From assembly GCA_963663315.1 (NCBI GenBank), contig OY760176.1, positions 930,001 through 994,000 of the forward strand: a DNA stretch of 64,000 nucleotides. Reading direction: 5' to 3'. Within the stretch, counting starts at the first letter, position 1. The number at the start of each line of letters is the position of its first letter. The translations under genes and the position numbers were made by a program. Shown here piece by piece: positions 42,706 to 53,166 of this stretch. The notes below the pieces were generated by a model. The model was not told where the DNA came from. It did no database searches and was given only the letters and a program-made list of their open reading frames with translations. This DNA comes from G963663315 sp963663315 (GTDB taxonomy: Bacteria; Pseudomonadota; Gammaproteobacteria; Arenicellales; Poriferihabitantaceae).

Positions 42706-43680
42706 TTAATGAATGGAGGATGATAGGTGTGAACGAAGCGTAATGCTTCGGTCTGAAATACCAATTTTCTTTCGGAGGTTCGCCCGGTGAAAATCGATAG
42801 TTGATGTTGCAGTATTCATACATGTTGCAATTTCCTTGGTTTTCTTACCCTGACGAATCAAATTTGCAACCCGAATCTCGGTTGGTGTCAGATTGGAATA
42901 CTTTTGAACCAGTTCGCTTGAGAATGTTGATGTTATTTCCCGTAATCCTGATTCAATCAGACCCAGATACTGATTGCGGTTGGCATTATCCTGCGTTTTG
43001 GTCGCTTTGTGCAGGTTAGGCAAGATCAGTTCATTAATATTAGCCAGCATGGATGACTCCAGCTCTTTCTTTGTAAGTTCATGCTCATGTAACAGAACCT
43101 TCAATGCTGTATTAACTTCTTCCAGACGTTTTGTACGGTTAATTACCCTGGATTCGAGGCTTTTCTTTATCTCCATAAGCTGTGCCTGTGCCTGCTTCCT
43201 TTCGGCGACTTCTACCAGAAGTTTCAAATCATTCTCCACTACTTTTTTAAACTGCCCGATTAGTTGTTTACATTCTATGGCATCATTACTATCACTTTGA
43301 TCGAGCACACAAATTGTCCCAAAAATCTGACCGTCAGGCCAGAGCAGGGGAAATCCAAGGTAAAAACTCATACCTATCTCAAGGTCGGGATTTTTATCCC
43401 ATTCCGGGTCCCTTAGCGCATCAGGTACCAGAAGGAAATCCCTCCGTCTAATAACGTTTTCACAATACAGACCAGGGTCAAATGGGCATGTATCCCCTGG
43501 TTTCCATTTATTTCCGTGTGATTTACTGGCAATAAATACTTTTATAGTGTCTTCTGATTCCAGTCGCATTATTAGCCCGGCTGGCGTTTTTGTTATTTTC
43601 GCCATCAGGTCGACTATTCGCTGCCAGTTTTCGATAGTTTCAGCAGGAATATCAGGATTTGTGACCATTAATTTGCCCAT
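42706..43680 (-). CDS. GAF-domain LuxR-type transcriptional regulator
   Basis: A 324-residue cytoplasmic regulator. An N-terminal GAF domain (about 15-165, with CENVIRRRDFLLVPDALRDP and FGTICVLDQ), a coiled coil (about 165-215, including LEEVNTALKVLLHEHELTKK), and a C-terminal LuxR HTH (LTPTEIRVANLIRQGKKTKE onward, about 260-318). GAF domains sense small ligands or redox state. It precedes the MBL gene by 157 bases on the same strand and may control it together with the TauD gene. Confidence 0.88.
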   Translation of the reverse strand: MGKLMVTNPDIPAETIENWQRIVDLMAKITKTPAGLIMRLESEDTIKVFIASKSHGNKWKPGDTCPFDPGLYCENVIRRRDFLLVPDALRDPEWDKNPDLEIGMSFYLGFPLLWPDGQIFGTICVLDQSDSNDAIECKQLIGQFKKVVENDLKLLVEVAERKQAQAQLMEIKKSLESRVINRTKRLEEVNTALKVLLHEHELTKKELESSMLANINELILPNLHKATKTQDNANRNQYLGLIESGLREITSTFSSELVQKYSNLTPTEIRVANLIRQGKKTKEIATCMNTATSTIDFHRANLRKKIGISDRSITLRSHLSSSIH

Positions 43681-43947
43681 TTGTCATTTGACACTTTGAG
43701 AATCCAAGGATAGTCCAGCATTATGACAATTGCCAGCACTTTCCCAAATCTGGCTACTGAGGTTCGACCATCGGAAATTCAGAGCCAGGACAGGTGTGCC
43801 AGTCCGATGAGTAGGTTCCATGAGTATCCTTAAGATATAATTGAGTTGTTTCATTCTGCGGCGTAATTCTGCAACATAATTCCAGGAGCCTGCCTCTTAA
43901 GGAGTGAATTGATACATAATTCATGAATATAATTTTGGGGAAATCTA

Positions 43948-44763
43948 ATGAGCCCGTTGGTAAATTTGGGAATAAAAGCGGCTCGCAACGCCGGAAATAT
44001 CATAATTCGATATATGGATCAGGTGGATCGCCTTGCCGTCAGGAAAAAAGGCAGAAATGATTTTGTCTCTGAAGTAGATCAGGCAGCGGAGGATGAAATC
44101 ATCGATGTTATCCAGCATTCATACCCTCATCATCGAATCATCGCAGAAGAAAGCGGAAGCGAGCGCACATCTGCCGAAGCCCGGACTAACAGGGACGAAG
44201 TGGAGTGGATTATCGACCCGCTGGACGGTACTACAAATTTCCTGCATGGTCATCCGGATTATGCGGTATCGATTGGTATCCGGTGCAAGGGAAAAATGGA
44301 ACACGGCATCATATACAATCCTTTGCGCAACGAATTGTTCACCGCTACCCGTGGCCAGGGCGCCCAGCTCGACAATAGAAGAATCCGGGTCAGTGGCCAG
44401 ACTCAATTGGAAAACAGTCTGGTTACAGTGGGATATCCTTCCCGGGATTTACCCCATTTCGATATGTGGATCAAATGCCTGGACGCGGTGGTCATCAAGT
44501 CAGCCGGTATTCGACACACCGGTTCTGCCGCGCTTGATCTTGCCTACGTTGCCTGTGGACGTACTGACGCTTACTGGGAGCCTCAACTCAAAATCTGGGA
44601 TGTGGCTGCCGGAAGTTTGATCGTACGTGAGGCACGCGGTCTGGTTGCAGATTTTGAAGGTAACCAGGATTTCCTGGAAAGCGGCAATGTAATCTGTGCA
44701 AATCCGAAATTATTCAATGAGTTACTGATTCTGGTCAAATCCAATCTGGGTGGTATATTGTGA
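43948..44763 (+). CDS. suhB: inositol-1-monophosphatase family protein (SuhB)
   Basis: A 271-residue Mg-dependent phosphatase. AEESG, WIIDPLDGTTNFLHGHPDY and the late WEPQLKIWDVAAGSLIVREA give the metal and substrate motifs of the family, and the length matches SuhB. SuhB also acts in rRNA transcription complexes in enterobacteria. GGGGA stands before the ATG. Its stop overlaps the GTG start of mutS by four bases (GTGA), so the two are translated together. Confidence 0.93.
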   Translation: MSPLVNLGIKAARNAGNIIIRYMDQVDRLAVRKKGRNDFVSEVDQAAEDEIIDVIQHSYPHHRIIAEESGSERTSAEARTNRDEVEWIIDPLDGTTNFLHGHPDYAVSIGIRCKGKMEHGIIYNPLRNELFTATRGQGAQLDNRRIRVSGQTQLENSLVTVGYPSRDLPHFDMWIKCLDAVVIKSAGIRHTGSAALDLAYVACGRTDAYWEPQLKIWDVAAGSLIVREARGLVADFEGNQDFLESGNVICANPKLFNELLILVKSNLGGIL

Positions 44764-47348
44764 CTTTGTCTGAATCACTCTCATCGCATACCCCGATGAT
44801 ACAGCAGTATCTGGGGATCAAGGCTGACTATCCGGATACATTACTGTTCTATCGGATGGGAGATTTTTATGAGCTTTTTTATGACGATGCCGAGAAAGCT
44901 GCAAGGTTGCTCGACATAACATTGACTGCCAGGGGGAAATCGTCAGATGCGGCGATCCCGATGGCAGGAGTGCCATACCATAGTGTGGATCAGTATCTTG
45001 CCAAACTGGTAAAGCAACAGGTATCGGTCGCAATATGTGAGCAGACAGGCGAACCCGGCGCCTCTAAAGGTCCAGTGGAAAGGAAAGTCGTCCGAGTCAT
45101 TACTCCGGGAACCCTGACCGAAGAAAACCTGCTTGCCGATCGAGTGGAGAATATCACCGCTGCGCTGTTTGAACATAATGGAAAAACCGGGATGGCTACC
45201 CTGGAAATTTCCAGCGGACGATTCAGGGGCCATGAAATCGAATCCCGGGAACAACTGACCAGCGAGTTGATGCGATTCAATGCCGCGGAAATACTGGTCG
45301 CGGAGAATCAGGCCGAATTGTTCCACATCGACAATAAAACCATGATCCCGGACTGGTATTTTGACTCTGCCCGTGCGGAACACGTTTTATGTGATCTTTT
45401 CTCGACACGCACCCTGGAACCCTTTGACTGCCATCGGCATTCCCTGGCGACCCGGTCCGCAGGCGCCCTGATCCATTACATCAAGGATCTGCACGGACAA
45501 GCAATACCTCATATCAAGGGAATCGAATTCGAAAATACGAACAGCACAATTGTGATTGACACGGTCACACGGAAGAACCTTGAAATAGAAATGACCCAAA
45601 GCGGGCAGGATGACCTTTCCCTGATTGGACTGTTCGACCGGTGTGCCACGCCGATGGGTGGCAGGATGTTACGACGGTGGTTCAATGGTCCGATTCGGGA
45701 TATCGAAGAACTCCGCAAACGACATGATGGGGTTGAATGGTTGTTGGACAATCAGCTTTACACCGATTTGAAACCAGTTCTCAAGCAAGTCGGCGACATT
45801 GAACGGATTCTCGCACGGATAGCCCTGAAATCGGCGCGGCCCAGGGATCTGGTTCGATTGAAAATGGCATTGGGGGTATTACCGGCGCTCAACGAATTGA
45901 TCATCAATACCCCATCCGTGCTGATCGAATCCCTGAATGAGCGGTTACGGCCCCGACCTGAGATATGGGAGTTGCTGGATAATGCGGTGAAAAATGACTG
46001 CCCTGCCCTGATACGGGATGGCGGTGTATTGCGGGATGAATATGACCCGGAACTGGGCCAGTTACGCCATCTTCAGCGGGATTCGAGCGCTTTTCTAATC
46101 GATTTGGAAACCCGGGAAAAACAACGCACCGGAGTCGGCAATCTGAGAGTGCGCTACAATCGGGTACACGGCTATTACATCGAAATTCCCCGTTCACAAT
46201 CAGAGCATGTACCACAGGAATATATTCGCAGACAGACCATCAAAAATGCAGAACGATTCATCACCACGGAACTGAAGGAATTCGAGGACAGGATTCTGGG
46301 TGCAAAGAGCAAGGCGCTGACAAGGGAGAAATGGCTGTATGATCAATTACTTGAAACACTGATTCCTGAAGTGCCGGAGTTACTGCATTGCGCCAACAGT
46401 CTGGCCATAGTGGATTGTCTCAACAATTTTTCAGAACGGGCGACCACGTTACAACTTAACCGTCCTGATCTGGTTGAGGATACTTCACTCGCAATTATAG
46501 ATGGACGACATCCGGTTATAGAACAGGTACTTGAGAACCGGTTCATTGCCAATACCATTAATCTGGATCATGAGTCCCGAATGCAGATAATCACTGGCCC
46601 CAATATGGGTGGAAAGAGCACTTATATGCGTCAGGTGGCGATAATTACCCTGCTCGCTCACACCGGCTGTTTCATACCCGCGAAGTCAGCCCGGATCGGG
46701 CCGATTGATCGAATTTACACCCGCATAGGTTCAGCGGATGATCTCGCTGGAGGTCGCTCGACCTTCATGGTCGAAATGACGGAAATGGCCCATATTTTAA
46801 GGAATGCAACGAAAGACAGCCTGGTACTGGTGGACGAAATAGGCCGGGGCACAAGTACATTTGATGGTCTGTCACTGGCTTGGGCCTGCGCGAGATATCT
46901 GGCCACCAGAGTTAATTCATTTACCTTGTTTTCAACTCACTACTTTGAATTGACAGCGTTGGCGGATCAACTGCAAGGGGCAGACAATGTTCATCTTGAT
47001 GCGGTCGAATACGGGAAGGATATTGTTTTCCTTTACAGTGTCAAAAAGGGACCTGCCAGCCAGAGTTATGGCCTGCAGGTTGCCAGACTGGCGGGAGTCC
47101 CCGAAGAGGTGATCGAAGAATCCCGAACCCGACTGCATGCACTGGAAGAACGCTATGCGAGTAGTGCAGAAACAGAAAATCCCCGCCCGGTCAGGCAAAC
47201 CAGCCTGTTTTCGGAAACCCGCCCTGAAGAGCAGGCAGTGATTACCAGATTAAAGGAGATTTCAGCAGATGAGACCTCTCCTCGTGAGGCGCTGAACATG
47301 CTGTATGAATTGAATCAGTTATTGGGCAGAAAACGGGTGGATAAATAG
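44760..47348 (+). CDS. mutS: DNA mismatch repair protein MutS
   Basis: An 862-residue MutS of normal length. The mismatch-contact FYRMGDFYELF near residue 30 (Phe-x-Glu), ATPase GPNMGGKSTYMRQVA, ABC signature region GRGTSTFDGLSLAWA, and the C-terminal short helix (SPREALNMLYELNQLL) for tetramer contact are present. It starts with GTG, coupled to suhB. fdxA follows after 86 bases, an order seen in pseudomonads. Confidence 0.97.
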   Translation: MTLSESLSSHTPMIQQYLGIKADYPDTLLFYRMGDFYELFYDDAEKAARLLDITLTARGKSSDAAIPMAGVPYHSVDQYLAKLVKQQVSVAICEQTGEPGASKGPVERKVVRVITPGTLTEENLLADRVENITAALFEHNGKTGMATLEISSGRFRGHEIESREQLTSELMRFNAAEILVAENQAELFHIDNKTMIPDWYFDSARAEHVLCDLFSTRTLEPFDCHRHSLATRSAGALIHYIKDLHGQAIPHIKGIEFENTNSTIVIDTVTRKNLEIEMTQSGQDDLSLIGLFDRCATPMGGRMLRRWFNGPIRDIEELRKRHDGVEWLLDNQLYTDLKPVLKQVGDIERILARIALKSARPRDLVRLKMALGVLPALNELIINTPSVLIESLNERLRPRPEIWELLDNAVKNDCPALIRDGGVLRDEYDPELGQLRHLQRDSSAFLIDLETREKQRTGVGNLRVRYNRVHGYYIEIPRSQSEHVPQEYIRRQTIKNAERFITTELKEFEDRILGAKSKALTREKWLYDQLLETLIPEVPELLHCANSLAIVDCLNNFSERATTLQLNRPDLVEDTSLAIIDGRHPVIEQVLENRFIANTINLDHESRMQIITGPNMGGKSTYMRQVAIITLLAHTGCFIPAKSARIGPIDRIYTRIGSADDLAGGRSTFMVEMTEMAHILRNATKDSLVLVDEIGRGTSTFDGLSLAWACARYLATRVNSFTLFSTHYFELTALADQLQGADNVHLDAVEYGKDIVFLYSVKKGPASQSYGLQVARLAGVPEEVIEESRTRLHALEERYASSAETENPRPVRQTSLFSETRPEEQAVITRLKEISADETSPREALNMLYELNQLLGRKRVDK

Positions 47349-47434
47349 ATAATGCAACTGTATTTTAGCGGCCAGAAAACATACAATATCGCCTCGAATT
47401 TATTATTTCCTGATGATTTATGGAGTCTGGATAA

Positions 47435-47758
47435 ATGACCTATGTGGTAGTCGAATCGTGCATTCGTTGCAAACTGACAGATTGTGTTGAAGTGTGCCCT
47501 GTGGATTGTTTCCATGAAGGGCCCAACTTTTTGGTAATCGACCCCGAAGAATGTATCGACTGCAGTCTGTGTGAACCTGAATGCCCTGTCAATGCGATTT
47601 ATTCCGAAGATGAATTACCGACGGACCAACAGCATTTTCTGCAATTGAATACCGAATTAAGCCAGAAATGGCCGGTCATTACAGAAATGAAGCCTGCACC
47701 TGCCGACTCGGATGAATGGCGGGATGTAAAGGATAAACTAAAATATCTGGAGAAATAG
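47435..47758 (+). CDS. fdxA: 7Fe ferredoxin FdxA
   Basis: A 107-residue ferredoxin with one [3Fe-4S] and one [4Fe-4S] cluster: CIRCKLTDCVEVCPVDCFHE and CIDCSLCEPECPVNAI. Short C-terminal extension as in Azotobacter-type FdI/FdxA. It carries electrons in the cytoplasm; the partner is unknown. It lies downstream of mutS and 14 bases before pepN. Confidence 0.95.
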   Translation: MTYVVVESCIRCKLTDCVEVCPVDCFHEGPNFLVIDPEECIDCSLCEPECPVNAIYSEDELPTDQQHFLQLNTELSQKWPVITEMKPAPADSDEWRDVKDKLKYLEK

Positions 47759-47772
47759 GTGACTCTTTGACA

Positions 47773-50391
47773 ATGGAAACCGAACTGCCTGTCACCACTT
47801 ACCGATCAGATTACCGCAAGCCAGAATATCTGATCACCTCTTCGGAGCTTGATATTCAGCTTGATTTTGAAGCCTGCCAGGTGGAGGCCATACATAAGGT
47901 CTGTCGAAATTCTCCGGATGCAGTCGATTTGAAACTTGATTGTGAATTCATTGGTGTTGATTCGGTCTGCATCGACGGCAAGACACTGGACCGTGGTCAG
48001 TACGATATCTCTGAACATCATCTCACTGTTTTCAATGTGCCGGATAAATTCGACCTCAAAATCTGGAACACCGTTGATCCTTCCAGAAATACCGAGTTGA
48101 TGGGGCTGTACAAGTCCAAAGACATGCTCTGTACCCAGTGTGAGGCAGAGGGCTATCGGAGGATTACTCCAGGCATTGACCGTCCAGACAATCTGGCCCA
48201 ATACAGGGTCAGGTTGAGTGCAGATAAAACCCTGTTTCCTGTTTTGTTGTGTAACGGTAACCTGATTGATCAAGGGGATTTGGAATTCGGCAGACATTTT
48301 TCAGTCTGGGATGACCCTTTTCCAAAACCTACTTATCTGTTTGCCATCGTTGCTGGCAAGCTGAGTTGCCTTGAGGATCATTTTCAAGCGATGGATGGTC
48401 GGGATGTCACCTTGCATATTTTCGCCAGGGACAATGATATTGACAAATGCGGCCATGCGATGCAATCCCTGAAGAAATCCATGAAGTGGGATGAACAGGT
48501 ATATGGACGGATATATGATCTGGACCTGTTCAATGTGGTCGCGGTAGACGATTTCAACATGGGAGCCATGGAAAACAAGAGTCTGAACATATTCAACACA
48601 AAATATGTGCTGGCGGACATGAAGATGGCCACCGACGCTGATTTCCAGCATGTGGAATCCGTCATTGGTCATGAGTACTTTCATAACTGGTCAGGAAACC
48701 GGGTCACTTGCAGGGACTGGTTCCAGTTGAGTCTCAAGGAAGGCTTTACTGTTTTCAGGGATCAGGAATTCAGTGCGGACATGGGATCAAGAGCTGCAAA
48801 ACGAATTGAAGTTGTCAGTGTGCTCAGGTCCCATCAGTTCAAGGAAGATGCCGGACACATGGCGCATCCCGTACGACCTGATTCCTACCAGACAATAAAT
48901 AATTTCTATACTGCAACAGTCTATGAAAAAGGGGCTGAAGTAGTCAGGATGATTCATACATTACTGGGAGCAGAGTTATTTCGCCAGGGCGCCGATCACT
49001 ACTTCGAAACCTTCGACGGGCAGGCGGTGACCATTGAGCAGTTTGTTTCATCGATGGAGAAAGTCAGCGACAGGAATTTGACGCAGTTCAGAAACTGGTA
49101 TGATCAGGCAGGTACGCCGGTCGTCTCGGTAAAATCCCGCTATCACGCCGGGAGCAGGGAATTTGAACTGACTCTTGCGCAAAGATGCCCTGACACTCCG
49201 GGTCAAACGGATAAACAACCTTTCGTTATCCCGGTCAAGACAGCACTGTTCAGCGAGTCTGGAGAAAAACTTGACCTCGGTCACGGCGAAAGAGAGCAGG
49301 TATTGTGTCTGGATAAATTCGAACAGACATACCGTTTTTCAAATATTGAATGCCGACCTGTTCCTTCACTCCTGCGCGGATTCAGCGCCCCGGTTGAATT
49401 CGAACCGAATCTTTCGGATCAGGATCTGAAAGTGTTGCTCGACCATGATGACGATCCATTCAATCGCTGGGACTCGGGTCAAAGATTCTATCTCAAGGAT
49501 CTTCTTGACAACCTCGACAGATACCACAATGGCTATGACCTGCAATTCAGTCCCGAATTAACCGGATCATTCGATGCGGCGCTTGCCAGTCACGACCAGG
49601 ATCCCACGTTTACAGCTCTGTTGCTGACCTTGCCTACTATTTCATACCTTAGCGAACAGGTCTCCCCGATTGACCCTCAGGCAATTCAAATGCTGCACCG
49701 GGAAATGAAAATCTTCCTTGCAATGTCTTCAGAAGCTGCATTGTTCAGGATTTATCACAAATGCCATAGCCTGAACAATGGATACCCGCTGACGAATGAA
49801 ATCAAGGCGCGCGATTTAAGGGACAGATGTCTTGGCTATCTCGTCACATTGAACACCGAACAGGCTCATGCCTTATGTATCGAACAATTGAATACTGCAA
49901 AGTGCATGACCGATTCAGCAAAGGCAATGACGCTTATTTGCGGATCAACCTGTCCTCAAAAAGAGCAAATACTGGCTGATTATTATCAACAGTGGAAAGA
50001 CGAACCGCTGGTTGTAGATAACTGGTTAAGGGCACAAGCCGGTGTGGTTGACCCGGACACGCTGGAGCAGGTCAGAGCACTGACCCGACATCCGGGATTT
50101 GATTACATGAATCCGAACAAGGTTTTCTCGCTGATCCTGGGCTTTACTCACGGCAATCCCTGTTGCTTCCATGCAGAAGACGGCAGCGGATATGAATTTC
50201 TGCTGGAATGGATTTCAAAACTTGACCCTGTCAACCCGCAAGTGTGCGCTCGCCTGGTATCAGTATTGAACAACTGGAGAAAATACAAACCGGTGTTGAA
50301 AGACAGGATGCACGAAGTACTGAATAGCATCCTGAAGATGGCCGACCTGTCGATAGATGTCCGTGAGATCGTCAACAAGAATCTGGGATGA
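47773..50391 (+). CDS. pepN: aminopeptidase N
   Basis: An 872-residue M1 metallopeptidase. The GAMENKSLNIFN substrate motif, zinc ligands in VIGHEYFHNWSGNR and the distal Glu in LKEGFTVFRDQEF are intact. Length and the ending match enterobacterial PepN. ATG 47773 is chosen; an in-frame TTG lies two codons upstream. It is cytoplasmic and trims peptides. Its last 20 bases overlap the convergent dxs gene. Confidence 0.96.
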   Translation: METELPVTTYRSDYRKPEYLITSSELDIQLDFEACQVEAIHKVCRNSPDAVDLKLDCEFIGVDSVCIDGKTLDRGQYDISEHHLTVFNVPDKFDLKIWNTVDPSRNTELMGLYKSKDMLCTQCEAEGYRRITPGIDRPDNLAQYRVRLSADKTLFPVLLCNGNLIDQGDLEFGRHFSVWDDPFPKPTYLFAIVAGKLSCLEDHFQAMDGRDVTLHIFARDNDIDKCGHAMQSLKKSMKWDEQVYGRIYDLDLFNVVAVDDFNMGAMENKSLNIFNTKYVLADMKMATDADFQHVESVIGHEYFHNWSGNRVTCRDWFQLSLKEGFTVFRDQEFSADMGSRAAKRIEVVSVLRSHQFKEDAGHMAHPVRPDSYQTINNFYTATVYEKGAEVVRMIHTLLGAELFRQGADHYFETFDGQAVTIEQFVSSMEKVSDRNLTQFRNWYDQAGTPVVSVKSRYHAGSREFELTLAQRCPDTPGQTDKQPFVIPVKTALFSESGEKLDLGHGEREQVLCLDKFEQTYRFSNIECRPVPSLLRGFSAPVEFEPNLSDQDLKVLLDHDDDPFNRWDSGQRFYLKDLLDNLDRYHNGYDLQFSPELTGSFDAALASHDQDPTFTALLLTLPTISYLSEQVSPIDPQAIQMLHREMKIFLAMSSEAALFRIYHKCHSLNNGYPLTNEIKARDLRDRCLGYLVTLNTEQAHALCIEQLNTAKCMTDSAKAMTLICGSTCPQKEQILADYYQQWKDEPLVVDNWLRAQAGVVDPDTLEQVRALTRHPGFDYMNPNKVFSLILGFTHGNPCCFHAEDGSGYEFLLEWISKLDPVNPQVCARLVSVLNNWRKYKPVLKDRMHEVLNSILKMADLSIDVREIVNKNLG

Positions 50392-52273
50392 TCAACATTT
50401 CGGTGATACGGTTTTTGATGCCGTCCACCGTCAATCCGATTTCAGCCAGTTGTTGCTGTTGAGAGCCGTGCTCAAGGTGACGGTCCGGGACACCCAGATT
50501 CAGCACCGCGATCTGCCTGCCATTATCGGCCAGACATTCATTGATTGCTGAGCCTGCCCCTCCCATCAGGACATTTTCCTCGATAGTGACCAGTAAGGTA
50601 TGACTTTCTGCCATGGCCAGCACCATTTCCACATCAAGGGGTTTCACAAACCGCATGTTAACCACCGTACAGTTCAGTTCATTGCCCACTTCAGTCGCCG
50701 GATAAACCATGGTCCCGAATGCCAGAATCGCGACCTTGTTCTTGTTATCGCACTGATCACTGTCAACCTTTCTTCGGACCTCGGCCTTGCCGATGGGCAG
50801 TGAGACCATTTCGGTATGTTCGACAGCGCCGGGGCCACCTCCTCTGGGGTATCGCACTGATACCGGGCCAATGTGATTGTACCCGGTGAATAACATATTG
50901 CGACATTCCGCTTCATCGGCCGGCGCCATGATCACCATTCCAGGGACACATCGGAGGTAAGAGTAGTCATACACACCGGCATGGGTGGCGCCATCGGCGC
51001 CCACCAGCCCCGCACGGTCTATGGCAAACAGTACATCCAGATTCTGGATCGAAATATCATGGATAAACTGATCATAGGCACGTTGCAGGAATGTCGAATA
51101 AATTGCGACCACAGGCTTTAATCCTTCACAGGCAAGGCCAGCGGCAAATGTCAGGGAATGCTGTTCGGCAATACCTACATCGAAATACCGGTCAGGGAAT
51201 TCACTGGCAAAGCGAACCAGACCCGAACCCTCACGCATGGCAGGAGTTATACCGACCAGGGATGGGTCAATGGCCGCCATGTCACACAGCCAGTCACTGA
51301 AAACATGGGTATATGTCCTGCTTTTCTTCTTGGCTTCGAATTTGCCGGTATCCGGGTTAAATGGAGAAACCCCATGAAATGTGGTTGGCGCCCCTTCAGC
51401 AGGTTCAAAACCTTTGCCTTTTTGAGTAACTATATGGAGGAACCTCGGTCCTTCCATATTCTTCATGTTTTTTAATGTGGCGACCAGAGTATCCATGTCG
51501 TGCCCATCAATCGGCCCGATGTAGTTGAACCCGAGTTCTTCAAAGAATGTGCCCGGCATCACCATTCCTTTCATGTGTTCTTCGAGGCGCCGTGCATAAG
51601 TCTTGAGCCGGGGTGGCAGAGTAGACAATACGGTTTTACTTCCTTCCCTTACTGTTGAATAGGCGCGGCCTGACAGTATTCTGGCCAGATAATTGGTAAT
51701 TGCACCTACGTTCGGCGAAATCGACATCTCATTGTCGTTCAGAATCACCAGTAGATTGGCGTCGAGGTCACCTGCGTTATTCAGGGCTTCAAATGCCATC
51801 CCGCCTGTCAGTGCGCCATCTCCGGTTATCGCGATCACTTCGCGTTCGAGGCCCATGAGTTTTGTTGCGACCGCCATCCCGAGCGCAGCGCTGATCGAGG
51901 TGCTGGCGTGTCCTGCACCAAAGGTATCGTATTCACTCTCACTTCGTTTCAGAAATCCTGATAATCCCTTGTACTTGCGGATAGTGTTGATTATGTCGCG
52001 ACGCCCGGTCAAGATTTTGTGTGGATAGGCTTGATGACCAACATCCCAAACCAGTCGATCAAACGGTGTATTGAAAACATAATGCAAGGCAATGGTCAGC
52101 TCTATCGTACCCAACCCGGCAGCCAGATGCCCGCCTGTTTGAGATATGACTTCGATCAGATAATTTCGTAATTCGCTGGCAAGCTGACTCAGTTGTTCCT
52201 GAGTCAGACCACGCAACCGGGCAGGATCATCTATTTCAAACAACAAGGGATAACGGGTTTCGTATTTGGACAT
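50372..52273 (-). CDS. dxs: 1-deoxy-D-xylulose-5-phosphate synthase
   Basis: A 633-residue thiamine-diphosphate transketolase-like enzyme, first step of the MEP isoprenoid pathway. DVGHQAYPHKILTGRRD, TPD-binding ITGDGALTGGMAFEALNNAG and LNDNEMSISPNVGA, and EQHSLTFAAGLACEG in the second domain are diagnostic. Its ATG shares one base with the ispA stop (TGATG). It is the last gene of an xseB-ispA-dxs operon and overlaps pepN tail to tail. Confidence 0.97.
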   Translation of the reverse strand: MSKYETRYPLLFEIDDPARLRGLTQEQLSQLASELRNYLIEVISQTGGHLAAGLGTIELTIALHYVFNTPFDRLVWDVGHQAYPHKILTGRRDIINTIRKYKGLSGFLKRSESEYDTFGAGHASTSISAALGMAVATKLMGLEREVIAITGDGALTGGMAFEALNNAGDLDANLLVILNDNEMSISPNVGAITNYLARILSGRAYSTVREGSKTVLSTLPPRLKTYARRLEEHMKGMVMPGTFFEELGFNYIGPIDGHDMDTLVATLKNMKNMEGPRFLHIVTQKGKGFEPAEGAPTTFHGVSPFNPDTGKFEAKKKSRTYTHVFSDWLCDMAAIDPSLVGITPAMREGSGLVRFASEFPDRYFDVGIAEQHSLTFAAGLACEGLKPVVAIYSTFLQRAYDQFIHDISIQNLDVLFAIDRAGLVGADGATHAGVYDYSYLRCVPGMVIMAPADEAECRNMLFTGYNHIGPVSVRYPRGGGPGAVEHTEMVSLPIGKAEVRRKVDSDQCDNKNKVAILAFGTMVYPATEVGNELNCTVVNMRFVKPLDVEMVLAMAESHTLLVTIEENVLMGGAGSAINECLADNGRQIAVLNLGVPDRHLEHGSQQQQLAEIGLTVDGIKNRITEMLIIPDSC

Positions 52274-53166
52274 CAGTAACTCCGGGTCACAACAAAATTT
52301 GCAAGCTGTTCAAGGAAATCCCTGTTATCACCTTGGCCTCGAATCGATTTGACAGCCTGTTCCGACAATCTGGCAGCTTCGACTCTGGCTGCATCAAGTC
52401 CAAGTATCGACACATAGGTCGCCTTATTATTGCGCTGGTCTGCGCCGCTGGACTTGCCCAGAGTCTGGCTATTCGAAGTGTAGTCAAGTATGTCATCCAG
52501 GATCTGGAATGCGAGACCAATGCAGGAACCATAAGTCCGTATACTGGCCAGCAATTCATCACTGGCATTATCAGCCGCCAGGCCACCGATTATGGCCGAT
52601 GATTCAATCAGGCTGCCGGTTTTAAGGCTATGAATCCGCCTCAGGTCCGGGTAGTCAACGGATTGCCCCATGGCTTGCATGTCGAGGGCCTGCCCTCCTG
52701 CCATGCCGAGCGACCCAATGGCTTTGGCAAGTTGCTCAATCATCGCCGTTTTGTTGTCGATTGCAATGCTGTTCCACTTGTTGGAGGCAAGAATTTCAAA
52801 AGCCCGGCTCTGCAGTGCGTCTCCTGCCAGAATCGCCGTTGCTTCATCGAATGCAATATGGCAGGTTTCTCTGCCTCGACGAAGGTCATCATCATCCATT
52901 GCTGGTAAATCATCATGGATCAGGGAATAGGCATGAACCATTTCCACTGCACAGGCAGGGGTGTCGAGTTGGTCCATAGGAGCTCCGGCAACCTGCCCGC
53001 ACGCATAGACCAGCATTGCCCGAAAACGCTTTCCACCTCCAAGACAGCTATAGGCCATTGCCTGGTGTAATCTTTCAGGAACCGCCGAGCTTTCGATCAA
53101 TCTGGTTTTGAGGGCCTGCTCGGTACGCTGACTATAGTGGCTCCAGACGGAATGAAACTCGGTCAA
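52273..53166 (-). CDS. ispA: farnesyl diphosphate synthase (geranyltranstransferase)
   Basis: A 297-residue short-chain prenyltransferase. The two aspartate-rich motifs are DDLPAMDDDDLRRG and FQILDDILDYTSN; the GGGKRFRAMLVYA segment binds isopentenyl diphosphate. The start is TTG (53166), directly after the xseB stop, with AGGAGG inside the end of xseB as its ribosome site. It makes farnesyl diphosphate from the product line fed by Dxs. Confidence 0.95.
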   Translation of the reverse strand: MTEFHSVWSHYSQRTEQALKTRLIESSAVPERLHQAMAYSCLGGGKRFRAMLVYACGQVAGAPMDQLDTPACAVEMVHAYSLIHDDLPAMDDDDLRRGRETCHIAFDEATAILAGDALQSRAFEILASNKWNSIAIDNKTAMIEQLAKAIGSLGMAGGQALDMQAMGQSVDYPDLRRIHSLKTGSLIESSAIIGGLAADNASDELLASIRTYGSCIGLAFQILDDILDYTSNSQTLGKSSGADQRNNKATYVSILGLDAARVEAARLSEQAVKSIRGQGDNRDFLEQLANFVVTRSY

